A stretch of 64,000 bases of DNA from NCBI GenBank assembly GCA_026710795.1, contig JAPOQK010000012.1:1-64000 (forward strand), given 5' to 3'. Both the position numbers and the translations under genes were made by a program. Numbering within the stretch: the stretch's first letter is position 1; every line of letters begins with the position of its first letter. The notes below the pieces were generated by a model. That model did no database searches. It saw only the letters and a list, made by a program, of their open reading frames with translations, and was not told where the DNA came from. This DNA is from Candidatus Poribacteria bacterium. GTDB taxonomy: Bacteria; Poribacteria; WGA-4E; WGA-3G. Below are positions 52,597 through 61,878 of the stretch, piece after piece.

Positions 52597-54873
52597 CTAC
52601 TGAGGCGTATTCGTGTAATCACAGGATTTTGATGCACAAGCGTGTATTGGATCACCCGTTTTTTGCGTCTTTTCAACGATATATGGAGCATTACATTTTG
52701 GACACGGTTCAGCAATCGGTTTATCCCAACTTGCAAACCCACAAGTAGGATAGTTGCTGCACCCGTAGAAAACCTTACCCCTCTTACTTCGACGTTCACC
52801 TAAGTATCCATCACAATCCGGTTCCGGACAATCAACTCCCATGGGAATAGGTTTTGCATTTTTGCACTTTGGATAACCGCTACATGCCATGAAGCGTGCA
52901 CCAGCACGACTCTGCTTAATCAGCATCACTTCACCACATTTATCACAGAGCGTATCTGTTTCTTCTGGTTCAGCGGCAGTGGAATCATCACCGTTCAACG
53001 CCTTTATATTTTGACATTCTGGATAGTTGGAACAACCAAGAAATCGACCATATTTTCCCCATTTTATAATCATATTTCCACCGCACTTTTCGCACTTCTC
53101 ATCTGATTCTGTTTCCATTGCTTTCCGTGCTTCATACATCTTGTCAGGTGCTTCTTTCAGTGCATCTTGAAATGAGGGGTAAAATTCTCCGAGTGTGTCT
53201 ACCCAACTTGCTTTCCCTTCTGCAATTGTATCAAGTTTCAGTTCCATATCTTTCGTAAATTCTACATCAACTATGTCTGGAAAACCGTGTATCAATAGTT
53301 CGTTAACAAGTCTACCGACATCCGTGGGAATTAGTCTTCGCTGCTCTTTTACAATGTATTCTCTTTCTTGAATAGTTGAAAGAATTGCTGCATAAGTACT
53401 CGGTCTACCGATCTCTTTGGCTTCTAATGCTTTGACAAGGGTTGCTTCATTATATCGGGGTGGTGGCTGTGTAAAGTGTTGTTTCGGTTCCAATTTACGT
53501 AATTCCAGCACATCACCTTCGTTGACATTCGGTAAATTTACATTTTCATCACTACCGTTGTTTTCGTTGGCGTTAACATCATCTTGTCCTTCCATATATA
53601 CGCGTCTGAAACCATCGAACTTAATTACAGAACCTGTCGCTCGGAAGAGATATTTACCAGCTTCAATGTCAATCGTGGTAGCATCTAAAATTGCGGGATT
53701 CATTTGACTTGCTAAGAATCGTTTCCAGATTAAATCGTAGAGGCGGAACTGGTCATTGCTGAGAAATGGTTTTAGTGTTTCAGGAGGTCGGAGATTTAAT
53801 GTGGGTCGAATTGCTTCATGTGCATCTTGTGCTCCCTTTTTACTTTTGTAATTTATCGCACGCGTAGGCATGTAGTCTGAACCGTATTTGGATTTAATAT
53901 ATTTACGCGCGGCAGTGAGAGCATCCTGTGCAATCCTTGTTGAATCGGTACGCATGTAAGTAATCAGACCAACAGATCCCTCGTCTCCGATATTAAGCCC
54001 CTCGTATAATTGCTGTGCAATAACCATTGTCTTTTTTGCTGTATAACGAAGTTTACGAGATGCTTCCTGTTGTAGAGTGCTTGTAATAAATGGTGGAACT
54101 GGCTTTTGTTTTCGTTCCCGTTTTTGCACTTTTGTTACGATGTAATTCTGTTGTTTGGCATCTTCTGTGATTTCATTTGCGCGTTCTTCATCAATACGGA
54201 ATCCGTAATTATTGATTTCTCCCTTCTTAGACGCTATCTTATGTAATTTGGCAGGAAACAGATGTTCTTTAGGTGTAGGTGTCAAAGTTGCATTGATAGA
54301 CCAGTATTCTTCCGGATTGAATGCTTCAATCTCCGCTTCACGTTCACAGATTAATCGAACAGCAACAGATTGCACCCTTCCTGCACTTAAACCAGGTTTA
54401 ACACTACTCCATAAAATGGGACTGATCTTCCATCCAATAAGTCTATCTAATACACGCCGTGCTTGCTGGGCATCAACAAGTGCTTGGTCAATTGTTCCGG
54501 GATTTTGAATCGCTTCTAAAATTGCGCTTTGTGTTACTTCGTTGTATACAATGCGATATATAGGTTTCTTTATTTTTTTCAATTCGGTCGCAAGATGCCA
54601 ACATATTGCTTCGCCTTCTCTGTCAGGATCTGCGGCAAGAAAGATACAATCAACCTTTTTTGCTTTTTCTTGTATCTCCTTAACAACCGATCCTTTACCA
54701 CGAATCATCACATATTTTGGAGTGAAGTTGTTATCAACATCAACACCAAGTTCTCTTTTTGGTAGATCGCGAATATGTCCAACGGAGGAGTCAACAATAT
54801 AGTCTTTTCCCAATATTTTTTCTATAGTTCTTGCTTTGGCTGGTGATTCAACTACTACTAATGATTTCGACAT
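52597..54873 (-). CDS. topA: DNA topoisomerase I
   Basis: A 758-residue type IA topoisomerase that relaxes negative supercoils. The Toprim domain begins SLVVVESPAKARTIEKILG and carries FLAADPDREGEAICWHL (79-95); the active-site tyrosine is Y306 in LITYMRTDSTR. The C-terminus has four zinc-ribbon modules, each with paired cysteines: CEKCGG..CSNYPEC, CDKCGE..CSGYPKC, CPEPDC..CSNYPTC and CPKCNA..CASKSC. AAGGAA lies upstream of the ATG. Length and domain order are normal. It lies between accD and ftsE on the same strand. Confidence 0.96.
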   Translation of the reverse strand: MSKSLVVVESPAKARTIEKILGKDYIVDSSVGHIRDLPKRELGVDVDNNFTPKYVMIRGKGSVVKEIQEKAKKVDCIFLAADPDREGEAICWHLATELKKIKKPIYRIVYNEVTQSAILEAIQNPGTIDQALVDAQQARRVLDRLIGWKISPILWSSVKPGLSAGRVQSVAVRLICEREAEIEAFNPEEYWSINATLTPTPKEHLFPAKLHKIASKKGEINNYGFRIDEERANEITEDAKQQNYIVTKVQKRERKQKPVPPFITSTLQQEASRKLRYTAKKTMVIAQQLYEGLNIGDEGSVGLITYMRTDSTRIAQDALTAARKYIKSKYGSDYMPTRAINYKSKKGAQDAHEAIRPTLNLRPPETLKPFLSNDQFRLYDLIWKRFLASQMNPAILDATTIDIEAGKYLFRATGSVIKFDGFRRVYMEGQDDVNANENNGSDENVNLPNVNEGDVLELRKLEPKQHFTQPPPRYNEATLVKALEAKEIGRPSTYAAILSTIQEREYIVKEQRRLIPTDVGRLVNELLIHGFPDIVDVEFTKDMELKLDTIAEGKASWVDTLGEFYPSFQDALKEAPDKMYEARKAMETESDEKCEKCGGNMIIKWGKYGRFLGCSNYPECQNIKALNGDDSTAAEPEETDTLCDKCGEVMLIKQSRAGARFMACSGYPKCKNAKPIPMGVDCPEPDCDGYLGERRSKRGKVFYGCSNYPTCGFASWDKPIAEPCPKCNAPYIVEKTQKTGDPIHACASKSCDYTNTPQ

Positions 54874-55107
54874 ATCTATTCAGAGATTCCTTAAATGTTA
54901 TTTGTTTTAATTTCGTTGAGAGTTCAGTCGCACTCTACCTAATACGGTGGTATATTCCTATATCATAATGGTTTATCTAATGGGTTTATCTATTTAAAAC
55001 GTCTAAAATCTAATTAAGTGACAGAAAAAGGGGAGATTCGGATATTTACACAAGTTCGACATTGTGTAACAGGAAAACAGGGTGTGAGACGATGCCAATT
55101 TGGTATA

Positions 55108-55881
55108 TTAATAAGCAAATGAAATTAGGTCACTTAATAACTGCCGCATACCTTTACGGTGAACGATGTGGTCAATGAATCCATAGGCAACCAATGATTC
55201 TGCTTTTTGAAAGTTCTCTGGTAGTTCTTCCTGTAAACTCGCGACTGCTAATGGACCAGCAAACCCTATTCTTGCCCCCGGTTCAGCAACAATCACATCC
55301 CCAAGTGAACTATAACTTGCAGTCGCACCACCAAAAGTTGGATCAGTCATGACCGAAATATAAAAACCACCTTTTTTGGCGTATTCAGTGCATGCCGCAG
55401 CAGTTTTTGCCATCTGCATGAGTGCTAAAGTGCCTTCTTGCATACGCATGCCACCACTAACAGATACGATAATAAGTGGCAATTGGGTTTCACATGCATG
55501 CTCAATGCATCGGGTTACCTTTTCACCGATCACAGCACCACAAGTACCACCAATAAAACCTACATCTCCAATTGCAATGGCAACCTGATTACCACCAATG
55601 TTCGCAGTACCTGTAAGCATCTCAGAACGTAGTCCAGTTTTTGCAATGTCACGTTCAAGTTTATCTGGATATTCTGGAAATTCTAATGCATCAATAGAAT
55701 AAAGATTGGTATCAGTTTCTTCAAAACTATCTGCGTCGACGAGTAGATTAAGCCGTTCATGAGCACTCATTGGATAATGTGCATCACAAGCAGGACAAAT
55801 CTTTAGGTTTTGTGTTAATGCTTCAATTTCAATGTCCGTGGTGCAAAATCTACAGGTGAAGGTTTTAGGAGTATTATCCAT
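55108..55881 (-). CDS. accD: Acetyl-CoA carboxylase carboxyltransferase subunit beta
   Basis: A 257-residue AccD, the zinc-containing beta subunit that passes the carboxyl group from biotin to acetyl-CoA in fatty acid synthesis. The zinc ribbon uses C10, C13, C29 and C32. The crotonase-like core carries IGDVGFIGGTCGAVIGEKVT, VSVSGGMRMQEGTLALMQMA and MTDPTFGGATASYSSLGDVI. It is somewhat shorter than E. coli AccD (about 300) at both ends. The alpha subunit accA is not nearby. No strong ribosome binding site. Confidence 0.95.
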   Translation of the reverse strand: MDNTPKTFTCRFCTTDIEIEALTQNLKICPACDAHYPMSAHERLNLLVDADSFEETDTNLYSIDALEFPEYPDKLERDIAKTGLRSEMLTGTANIGGNQVAIAIGDVGFIGGTCGAVIGEKVTRCIEHACETQLPLIIVSVSGGMRMQEGTLALMQMAKTAAACTEYAKKGGFYISVMTDPTFGGATASYSSLGDVIVAEPGARIGFAGPLAVASLQEELPENFQKAESLVAYGFIDHIVHRKGMRQLLSDLISFAY

Positions 55882-56037
55882 TTTTCTTTAGAGGTGTATT
55901 TTCAAGCTTTTACCTCTTAATGATACTACTTACTTTATGGGTTTGTCAACTTAATCAACTAATATCACAGGTTTATTTAGTTTTCGGATTTTTCGGATAT
56001 ATTTTCCACAATTCAATATAATCTCTTGTATATCGTG

Positions 56038-56221
56038 TAGAGAGAAGCGAAGACTATATCTTTTAATTTAGCCTTACATTGTTTATCAGTATGTGCTAAA
56101 AATTGTGACCTTTTGCACGTCACTGTGACGTATTGAATCCAGTCAGGATAAGGAATGTGACGCGAATTTTGCTTTTTTTAATTTGATCCTTTTTGGTCTT
56201 TTTCTTCTCTTGATCTAACTT
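56038..56221 (-). repeat. Dispersed repeat, copy B
   Basis: Reverse-complement counterpart of 62-244, including the palindrome ACGTCAC-N-GTGACGT (56117-56131) and flanking bases such as CCTTATCCTGACTGGAT. The match begins and ends sharply (TAGAGAGAAGCGAA at 56038, CTTGATCTAACTT at the other end), as expected of a discrete element. Confidence 0.8.
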
Positions 56222-56461
56222 CATAATTTGTAAGACATGAAACTTAGAAAACCCATATACAGTCCCTGATATAATCCTATATTCTAAACATACGTTAATT
56301 ATATAGTATCTTTTTGTGGATGTCAAATTAAAAAGTGAAATGTTTATTGGATATATATTGGTATTTTATGTGTATATTAAATTGTGTTGTCTGAACCAGG
56401 ATTACAAGATTTTCAGGATAAGAAATCGCGACTGGGAGAGTGCTCCTACAGAATATAAAAT

Positions 56462-56488
56462 GTCGGAGGTCGCTACGCTCGCTCCGAC
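56462..56488 (+). repeat. GTCGGAG palindromic repeat, copy 2
   Basis: GTCGGAG (56462-56468) and CTCCGAC (56482-56488). The 31 bases from ATGTCGG to GACCTAC are identical to those at 56577-56603 and flanks. Confidence 0.75.
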
Positions 56489-56576
56489 CTACGAAGACTG
56501 GTTCAGACAATAAACGGTGAATCCATTAAACATCTATCCATTCCAACGACACGTATCATTTCATTGGGTTTCCCAT

Positions 56577-56603
56577 GTCGGAGGTCGCTACGCTCGCTCC
56601 GAC
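56577..56603 (+). repeat. GTCGGAG palindromic repeat, copy 3
   Basis: Same unit as 56462-56488, 115 bp further on in the same orientation. Its left flank (GGTTTCCCATGTCGG) also matches the inverted copy at 283-308. It lies just beyond the end of the LamG gene, read from that gene. Confidence 0.75.
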
Positions 56604-56643
56604 CTACAAGAGACTCTAACACTAAATTGACAGCTATGCGTTC

Positions 56644-57405
56644 TTAGTGAATTAACCCAATTCTTTTGATGTGTCCCCATTTTGTTGTCAGTTTATCTTG
56701 GGGAGCAACGTCTAAAAACTCATCAAGACCTCCACCTAAGGCGGAAATTTCGTTTTCGTCTAAAGCGCGAGAAAAGACCGCAGCGTCATCAATTGCACCG
56801 CCATATCCCTCTCCACCTTCACCGCCAAGTCTGTAGATTTGATTTATCCCACGCGTTTCCTGAAAGTCAGTTTCTTTTACCATTTCACCATTTACATAAA
56901 TTCTGTAATTCTTACCGTCACTTTGGACAACAGCGTGTGTCCATACATCTTTCTTGATGACACCGCCGTCTGTTTGGCACAATATTGTCCATCCACCAAC
57001 TTGTCCTCTCCAAGAAAGTAATCCTTGGTCTTTATTAACAAAGAAGGTATTATGTCCGGAAGCACCGGGTAAACTTCGCCATATATGTTGCCATGCACCA
57101 CCTTCAAAGGTAGGATTTATCCAGACAGAAATTGTAAATGGATCATTTTTGAAGAGATCCGCATGTAAGGTTTCAGATGCTTGCATCTCAACATGTGTCC
57201 CTACATTAAGATGGATAGCATCTTTGAATTCACCTGTATCCCATTTTGAATCTCCTTTAATTTCACCATGGTTTTCATTTCCAGAACTATCTTCAGCATT
57301 ACCGTCAAATGAATAGTATGCTACCAATGCATCTTCAGCCAGAACACTAACAACCGGTATACATAAAAGTAAAGCAAATGTCAGAAAAAATAATAACTTT
57401 TTCAT
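56644..57405 (-). CDS. Exported LamG-domain protein
   Basis: 253 residues: signal peptide to about residue 23 (LLLCIPVVSVLAED), then one LamG/concanavalin A-like jelly-roll domain (about 25-225). The start of the domain reads LVAYYSFDGNAEDSSGNENHG, shortened here to YYSFDGNAEDSSGNENHG as key motif, and it contains FTISVWINP, GQVGGWTIL, YRIYVNGEMV and AAVFSRALDENEI. The C-terminal tail (about 226-253) is short and basic. These domains bind carbohydrate or protein. AAGGAG before the ATG supports the start. It stands alone, flanked on both sides by repeat-filled spacers. Confidence 0.87.
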   Translation of the reverse strand: MKKLLFFLTFALLLCIPVVSVLAEDALVAYYSFDGNAEDSSGNENHGEIKGDSKWDTGEFKDAIHLNVGTHVEMQASETLHADLFKNDPFTISVWINPTFEGGAWQHIWRSLPGASGHNTFFVNKDQGLLSWRGQVGGWTILCQTDGGVIKKDVWTHAVVQSDGKNYRIYVNGEMVKETDFQETRGINQIYRLGGEGGEGYGGAIDDAAVFSRALDENEISALGGGLDEFLDVAPQDKLTTKWGHIKRIGLIH

Positions 57406-57614
57406 TGAAACTGCTCCTTATAGTAATATCTCTAATGATAATGAAATTATATTAAGGTTATCATTATTAAGGTGTCAACATGAATTGTACAATTGTTAAC
57501 TTAATCTAACATATATGATAAAAAATGTCAAATTATGTCCGAAGGGATCAGGGATATTTAGTTTTAAGAATTGTCTGCAGTTGCGTGTTACCAATAGTTT
57601 ATCACGTAGGCAAT

Positions 57615-57733
57615 CTGTAGGAGCGACCTCCGAGTCGCGATATAAACACATTTATGTGGAAAATGGGTAACGGTCGCGACCAGTAAATCAACGGTATGAA
57701 TGCCTATTGGCATTCCCCGGGTCGCTCCTACAG
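57615..57733. mobile_element. MITE-like element with 13-bp terminal inverted repeats
   Basis: CTGTAGGAGCGAC (57615-57627) and GTCGCTCCTACAG (57721-57733) are perfect inverted repeats bounding 119 bp. The interior is non-coding, with GAGTCGCGA and TCGCGACCAG as inner inverted motifs and TGCCTATTGGCATTC as a small hairpin. No clear target-site duplication is visible. The unit at 365-430 has related ends, and a single end (GTGCTCCTACAG) is at about 56440. Confidence 0.65.
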
Positions 57734-57795
57734 AAGAAACACCAGATTAAAAGGATTCATTTCCTTAAGTTGACACCTATTGGCAAAGCGAAGAG
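57725..57795 (+). repeat. Repeat shared with 37978-38042
   Basis: Begins within the right end of the MITE-like element (CTCCTACAGAAGAAA) and ends with GTTGACACCTATTGGCAAAG. The same two blocks at the same approximate distance occur in the wza-wzc spacer. Confidence 0.5.
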
Positions 57796-57835
57796 ATTAC
57801 ATCCAGAAGTCTGGTATGAATCTGAATCAAAGAAT

Positions 57836-59863
57836 TTACGACAATTGTTTCAGGATGAGATTTCCATACACATCAACATGTGCGAAGAAATTGGGAGGGA
57901 CGACAGTCGTCGCGCTAAATTCGGTGATAATTGCGGGACCGTCAATTCGATTACCCGGCACTAACGACTCACGACGATAATAATTAGTAGAAATATAATG
58001 ACCTTCAAAGAAAACAGGAATTTGTGACATGAGTGCGTCGGTTGGATCAATATCTGATACCTGTTCTGGAATTAGTTCAGGTTTATCAGTTACAACGAAT
58101 GCATTTATCCGTAAATTTACTACCTCTACCGTTGCTTCAGGACGGGAATAACTGAACCGACGTGTGTGCAGGGCATGGAACTTATTCACAAAATCGGTTT
58201 CTCCATCAGAATAAGGGATATTCAACTCATAAGATTGTCCATCATATCGCATATCAAGAGAACGTTCTATTTTTACCTGCGAAAAACTATATCCCTCTGA
58301 TTTCATGTCAACTTCTGCTCTGTTAATTAATGTATCAAAGCCGTTCTCCAATTGTCTTTGTAAATTTGTGCCGCTGTCTGTTTTCAATAGCACAGTCTGT
58401 GAGTAGTCTTTGACAATATCTGCATAGAGCATTCCAAAAGCCGAAAGCAGTCCCCCGTGAGGAGGAATCAGTACAGTACGTATCCCGAGGTTTTCTGCCA
58501 GAAATGCGGCGTGTAAACCACCGGCACCACCAAACGATACAAGTGTAAAATCGCGTGTATCAAATCCTCGTTCAACAGAAATAACTTTAATTGCACGTTC
58601 CATTGTCGCATTGGCAATCTTCAAAATACCGTCTGCAGTGTCAATAGCCGATAAACCAATCTTCTCAGAAAACTCTTCAAAATAATGACGTGTCTTGTCT
58701 GCAGCAAGAGACATTTTTCCACCTAAAAACTGTGTCGGTAAAATACGACCTAAGAAAAGATTTGCATCGGTAACAGTGATTTCTTCACCATCGTTACCGT
58801 AACATATAGGACCAGGATCAGCCCCTGCACTTTCGGGTCCAACACGTAATGCACCGCCTGTATCTACAGTTGCAATAGAACCACCACCAGCACCGACTGT
58901 ATGAATGTCAATTAATGGAACTTTGATAGGCAATCCGCTGATAGTACTTTCAGTCGTCATAGTGATTCCATCTTCACATAGACTGACATCTGTAGAAGTT
59001 CCACCCATATCAAATGTAATAATCTTTTCATATCCAGCAGTTTTGGCAACATGGTATGCCCCGATGACACCACCTGCCGGACCAGAAAGAACAGTTCGAA
59101 TACCAGCAGCTTCAAAATTACTTGTTGAAATACAACCACCGTTTGATAACATCAGACGGAACGATTTGGGAAAACTCTCTGATTCCGTTAGTGTTGATAA
59201 ATGCTTCTCTAAAGTGGGACGGATATACGCATTTGCAACAGTCGTGCTGAAACGTGCATATTCACGGTATTCAGGTAGGATTTCGTGTGAACATGATATA
59301 GGGATATTTAGTGAAGAAAGATGTTCCGCTATAATCTTTTCATTCTTCGGATTTACATAAGAAAAGAGTAGACATATAGCGATTGCATCTAAATCTAACG
59401 ATTTTAGATGTTTTGTAAGCAATTGTAAATCGGTGTCTGATATTTCAGTATGAATCTCTCCAGTGTGAAGTGTACGTTCCTTGATTCCGAATCTACGTTC
59501 TGCTGGTATGAGAGGATCAGGACGTTCTACGAAAATGTCGTATAGATTATGACGTGCCTGCCTACCGATTTCTAATACATCCTCAAAACCCTTCGTAGTT
59601 ATAACTGCTATACGCGCGCCTCTACGTTCAAGTAGTGCATTTGTAGCAACAGTGGAACCGTGGACGATATCAACATCATCAAAAGAATTGATGTCGTGCA
59701 TTTCCAGTATTTCACTAACACCTTTGATAACTGCGAGTGCAGGATTATGTGGTGTAGAAAGAACTTTGTGAGTAAAAAGAGAACTATTCATTGACATAAC
59801 AATGTCAGTAAATGTGCCACCAGTGTCTACACCGATTTTTTTTATTTCTGTAGGTTCTTGCAT
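57836..59863 (-). CDS. hyuA: Hydantoinase/oxoprolinase family protein, HyuA type
   Basis: 675 residues of the ATP-dependent hydantoinase A / 5-oxoprolinase N-terminal family. The actin-like ATPase begins IGVDTGGTFTDIV; DIVHGSTVATNALLERRGAR, SGPAGGVIGAYHVA, TFDMGGTSTDVSLC and SFGGAGGLHAAFLAE follow in order. It would hydrolyse a cyclic amide such as a hydantoin, 5-oxoproline or N-methylhydantoin together with a HyuB partner. No hyuB gene is adjacent in the window. It shares its strand with the dehydrogenase and BMP protein genes, 39 bp downstream of the former. Confidence 0.92.
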   Translation of the reverse strand: MQEPTEIKKIGVDTGGTFTDIVMSMNSSLFTHKVLSTPHNPALAVIKGVSEILEMHDINSFDDVDIVHGSTVATNALLERRGARIAVITTKGFEDVLEIGRQARHNLYDIFVERPDPLIPAERRFGIKERTLHTGEIHTEISDTDLQLLTKHLKSLDLDAIAICLLFSYVNPKNEKIIAEHLSSLNIPISCSHEILPEYREYARFSTTVANAYIRPTLEKHLSTLTESESFPKSFRLMLSNGGCISTSNFEAAGIRTVLSGPAGGVIGAYHVAKTAGYEKIITFDMGGTSTDVSLCEDGITMTTESTISGLPIKVPLIDIHTVGAGGGSIATVDTGGALRVGPESAGADPGPICYGNDGEEITVTDANLFLGRILPTQFLGGKMSLAADKTRHYFEEFSEKIGLSAIDTADGILKIANATMERAIKVISVERGFDTRDFTLVSFGGAGGLHAAFLAENLGIRTVLIPPHGGLLSAFGMLYADIVKDYSQTVLLKTDSGTNLQRQLENGFDTLINRAEVDMKSEGYSFSQVKIERSLDMRYDGQSYELNIPYSDGETDFVNKFHALHTRRFSYSRPEATVEVVNLRINAFVVTDKPELIPEQVSDIDPTDALMSQIPVFFEGHYISTNYYRRESLVPGNRIDGPAIITEFSATTVVPPNFFAHVDVYGNLILKQLS

Positions 59864-59902
59864 TAGTTGGATTGTATTAGTGGTATGAGTTTTTCTGTTA
59901 TA

Positions 59903-60862
59903 TTACACAACAACATTTTGTGGATTGCCTTCTAAATATGCTATGATGTTATCAACAGCACCTTCATTGAGTAGATCAACACCTTCGGGAGTCATGTCTG
60001 CACAATGTGGGGTTAAAATCACCTGTTCACATGCTAAGAGTGGGTGGTCTTTAGGTGGTGGTTCTTGATCATATACATCGACAGCGGCACCAGCAATTTG
60101 CCCTCTGTTTAAAGCATGAACCAATGCGTCAGTATCCAAAACTTGTCCGCGTGCTACATTAATTAAGAGAGCATTTGGTTTCATCATAGCAAGTTCGTTT
60201 TCACCTATTAAACGATAACTCTCAGCAGTCAGTTTTACATGTAGACTGACAACGTCAGACATTCGCAGCAAATTTTCAAGTGTCACATATTTAATTCCAA
60301 GTTGTTTTGCCCGTTCATCAGACGGATTATATGTCCAGGCGATTACATTCATACCGATAGCATTTGCCAGTTTTGCCATTATTGAACCGATATGTCCTGT
60401 ACCAACGACACCGAGTGTTTTTCCTTGTAGATAAATGTTATCCATGCGATGCCATTTTCCTGCTTTCATACCTGCAGTCATAAAAGAAGCACGTTTAGCA
60501 AGTGCAAACATTAAACCGAAACTATGTTCTGCAACAACGGGTGCAGTTCTGCCGGGTTGGTTACATACAGTAATCCCCCTATTTTTCGCCTCAACAAGAT
60601 CAATCATATCTGTTCCGATTGAACAGAGAGAAATCATTTTCAGTTTTGGTAGATACTTCAACACATCTGCATGCCATTTTACCATTCCACGTGAATTAAT
60701 AAGAATATCAGCATCAGCAGCACGTTGGATTTTTGCGTCGGAGGATTCTGGACGATCTGTATATAAGGTAACCTCTCCATAGGGTGCTAATCGTTCCAGA
60801 TGAGGTGAACCTTGAATTTGAGGGGGAGAGTCACCGGGGACAACAATCTTGAGTTGGTCCAC
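59903..60862 (-). CDS. D-2-hydroxyacid dehydrogenase, NAD-dependent
   Basis: 319 residues of the D-isomer-specific 2-hydroxyacid dehydrogenase family (phosphoglycerate dehydrogenase-like). The NAD motif GVVGTGHIGSIMAK is at residues 151-164. The catalytic triad is complete: R238 in INVARGQ, E267 in VYDQEPP and H286 in LTPHCADMT. No regulatory ACT domain follows, so it is not a full-length SerA. It starts with GTG inside the stop of the BMP-protein gene (TAGTG) and is therefore coupled to it. Confidence 0.92.
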   Translation of the reverse strand: MDQLKIVVPGDSPPQIQGSPHLERLAPYGEVTLYTDRPESSDAKIQRAADADILINSRGMVKWHADVLKYLPKLKMISLCSIGTDMIDLVEAKNRGITVCNQPGRTAPVVAEHSFGLMFALAKRASFMTAGMKAGKWHRMDNIYLQGKTLGVVGTGHIGSIMAKLANAIGMNVIAWTYNPSDERAKQLGIKYVTLENLLRMSDVVSLHVKLTAESYRLIGENELAMMKPNALLINVARGQVLDTDALVHALNRGQIAGAAVDVYDQEPPPKDHPLLACEQVILTPHCADMTPEGVDLLNEGAVDNIIAYLEGNPQNVVV

Positions 60863-61878
60863 TATTTTTCCTTCTTGTTCTCACTGTCTTTTGTTTGGGA
60901 ACGTAAATACGGTACTTCTATTTGGCCAGAAATTATTTTTGACTTGAATTCCTCTACTTTATTCAAAATATCTTTAGAAAGTAAAGATTCGTTGTCTTCA
61001 TCTACAATATATTCTATACCACCCTCTTTTAGTCCGTAGTTTTTTACTCCACCAGTAAAATTACCTGTAATCACATTTTCTATCATCTGATATACAGACA
61101 ATTCCACACCTTTTATAATACTTGTAAGTACTTGACCAGGGACGAGACCATTTCCATTTGAATCTACCCATATTAGATATTTCCCTGTTTGTTTTGCTGC
61201 TTCAAGAACACCTAACCCACTTGCACCCGCTGCAGCGAGAATAATATCTGCCCCTTTATTATATTGTGCAAGTGCCAACTCTTTCCCTTTTGCTGGATCA
61301 TTAAAAGCTTGGGGTGTGACCCCAACATAATTTACGAGCAGTTCAATATTTGGATCTGTTTTTTTAAGTCCAGCGGCGTATCCAATTTCAAATGCTTCAA
61401 CGAGAGGTATTTTCATCCCACCCACAAAACCGACCTTTTTGGTTTCGGTCTTTAGTGCAGCGATGGCACCTGCAAGAAAAGTCCCTTCGTGTGCCTTATA
61501 AATGAGGGATGCAACATTTTTCGGTTCAGCTTCAGCATCAATCAGTGCGAAGTTAACATTTGGAAAATCTACTGCTACACGGTTCATTGGTTCCTGAAAT
61601 TGGAATCCGACACCGATTATCAGATCAAACTTTAATTTTGCCAGACGACGCAATGCCATTTCGGTATCAGTATTCTGTGTAGGATTTACTTCTGTCAATT
61701 TGATATTCCACTTGTCAACAGATTTTTTTGCACCATTATAAGCAGCATCACAAAAAGACAGATCCCCACGACCGCGTACGTCATAAATCAATCCGACCTT
61801 GATTGATGCGAATGCACTACTTATATTTATAAGACTAACCATTAGGATAGGTAGTATAAAATACAGATATTTCCTCAA
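60862..61878 (-). CDS. BMP-family ABC substrate-binding protein
   Basis: 338 residues with a Sec signal peptide (hydrophobic about 4-22) and the PnrA/Med/BMP binding-protein fold: GLIYDVRGRGDLSFCDAAYN, LIIGVGFQFQEPM, VGFVGGMKIPLVEAFEIGYA and DIILAAAGASGLGVLEAA. Members bind purine nucleosides or related compounds for uptake through NupP/NupQ-type permeases, which are encoded at 33039-34966. There is no lipobox cysteine. The start codon is TTG with AGGAG upstream. The permease genes are not linked to it here. Confidence 0.9.
   Translation of the reverse strand: MRKYLYFILPILMVSLINISSAFASIKVGLIYDVRGRGDLSFCDAAYNGAKKSVDKWNIKLTEVNPTQNTDTEMALRRLAKLKFDLIIGVGFQFQEPMNRVAVDFPNVNFALIDAEAEPKNVASLIYKAHEGTFLAGAIAALKTETKKVGFVGGMKIPLVEAFEIGYAAGLKKTDPNIELLVNYVGVTPQAFNDPAKGKELALAQYNKGADIILAAAGASGLGVLEAAKQTGKYLIWVDSNGNGLVPGQVLTSIIKGVELSVYQMIENVITGNFTGGVKNYGLKEGGIEYIVDEDNESLLSKDILNKVEEFKSKIISGQIEVPYLRSQTKDSENKKEK

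Larger units (their letters stand above)
55882..56643. other. Repeat-filled spacer
   Basis: 762 bp with no supported gene. It holds dispersed repeat copy B and two copies of the GTCGGAG palindrome. A minus-strand frame at 56120-56326 and others nearby run through these repeats; I regard them as chance frames. Confidence 0.6.
57406..57835. other. Spacer with MITE-like element
   Basis: 430 bp between the LamG gene and hyuA. It contains the 119-bp element at 57615-57733, the shared repeat that follows it, and AT-rich sequence next to the LamG start in which the promoter must lie. No gene is supported. Confidence 0.6.

Noticed and set aside
52527-52799. 90-residue minus-strand frame across the topA end
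   Set aside because: It is out of frame with, and inside, the zinc-ribbon coding region of topA.
56120-56326. 68-residue minus-strand frame with a lysine-rich stretch
   Set aside because: It runs through dispersed repeat copy B; the matching frame in copy A is preceded directly by stops, and there is no ribosome binding site. The shared peptide follows from shared DNA.
57707-57980. Plus-strand frames overlapping the end of hyuA and the MITE-like element
   Set aside because: They span a repeat boundary and run antisense to a clear gene without family similarity.
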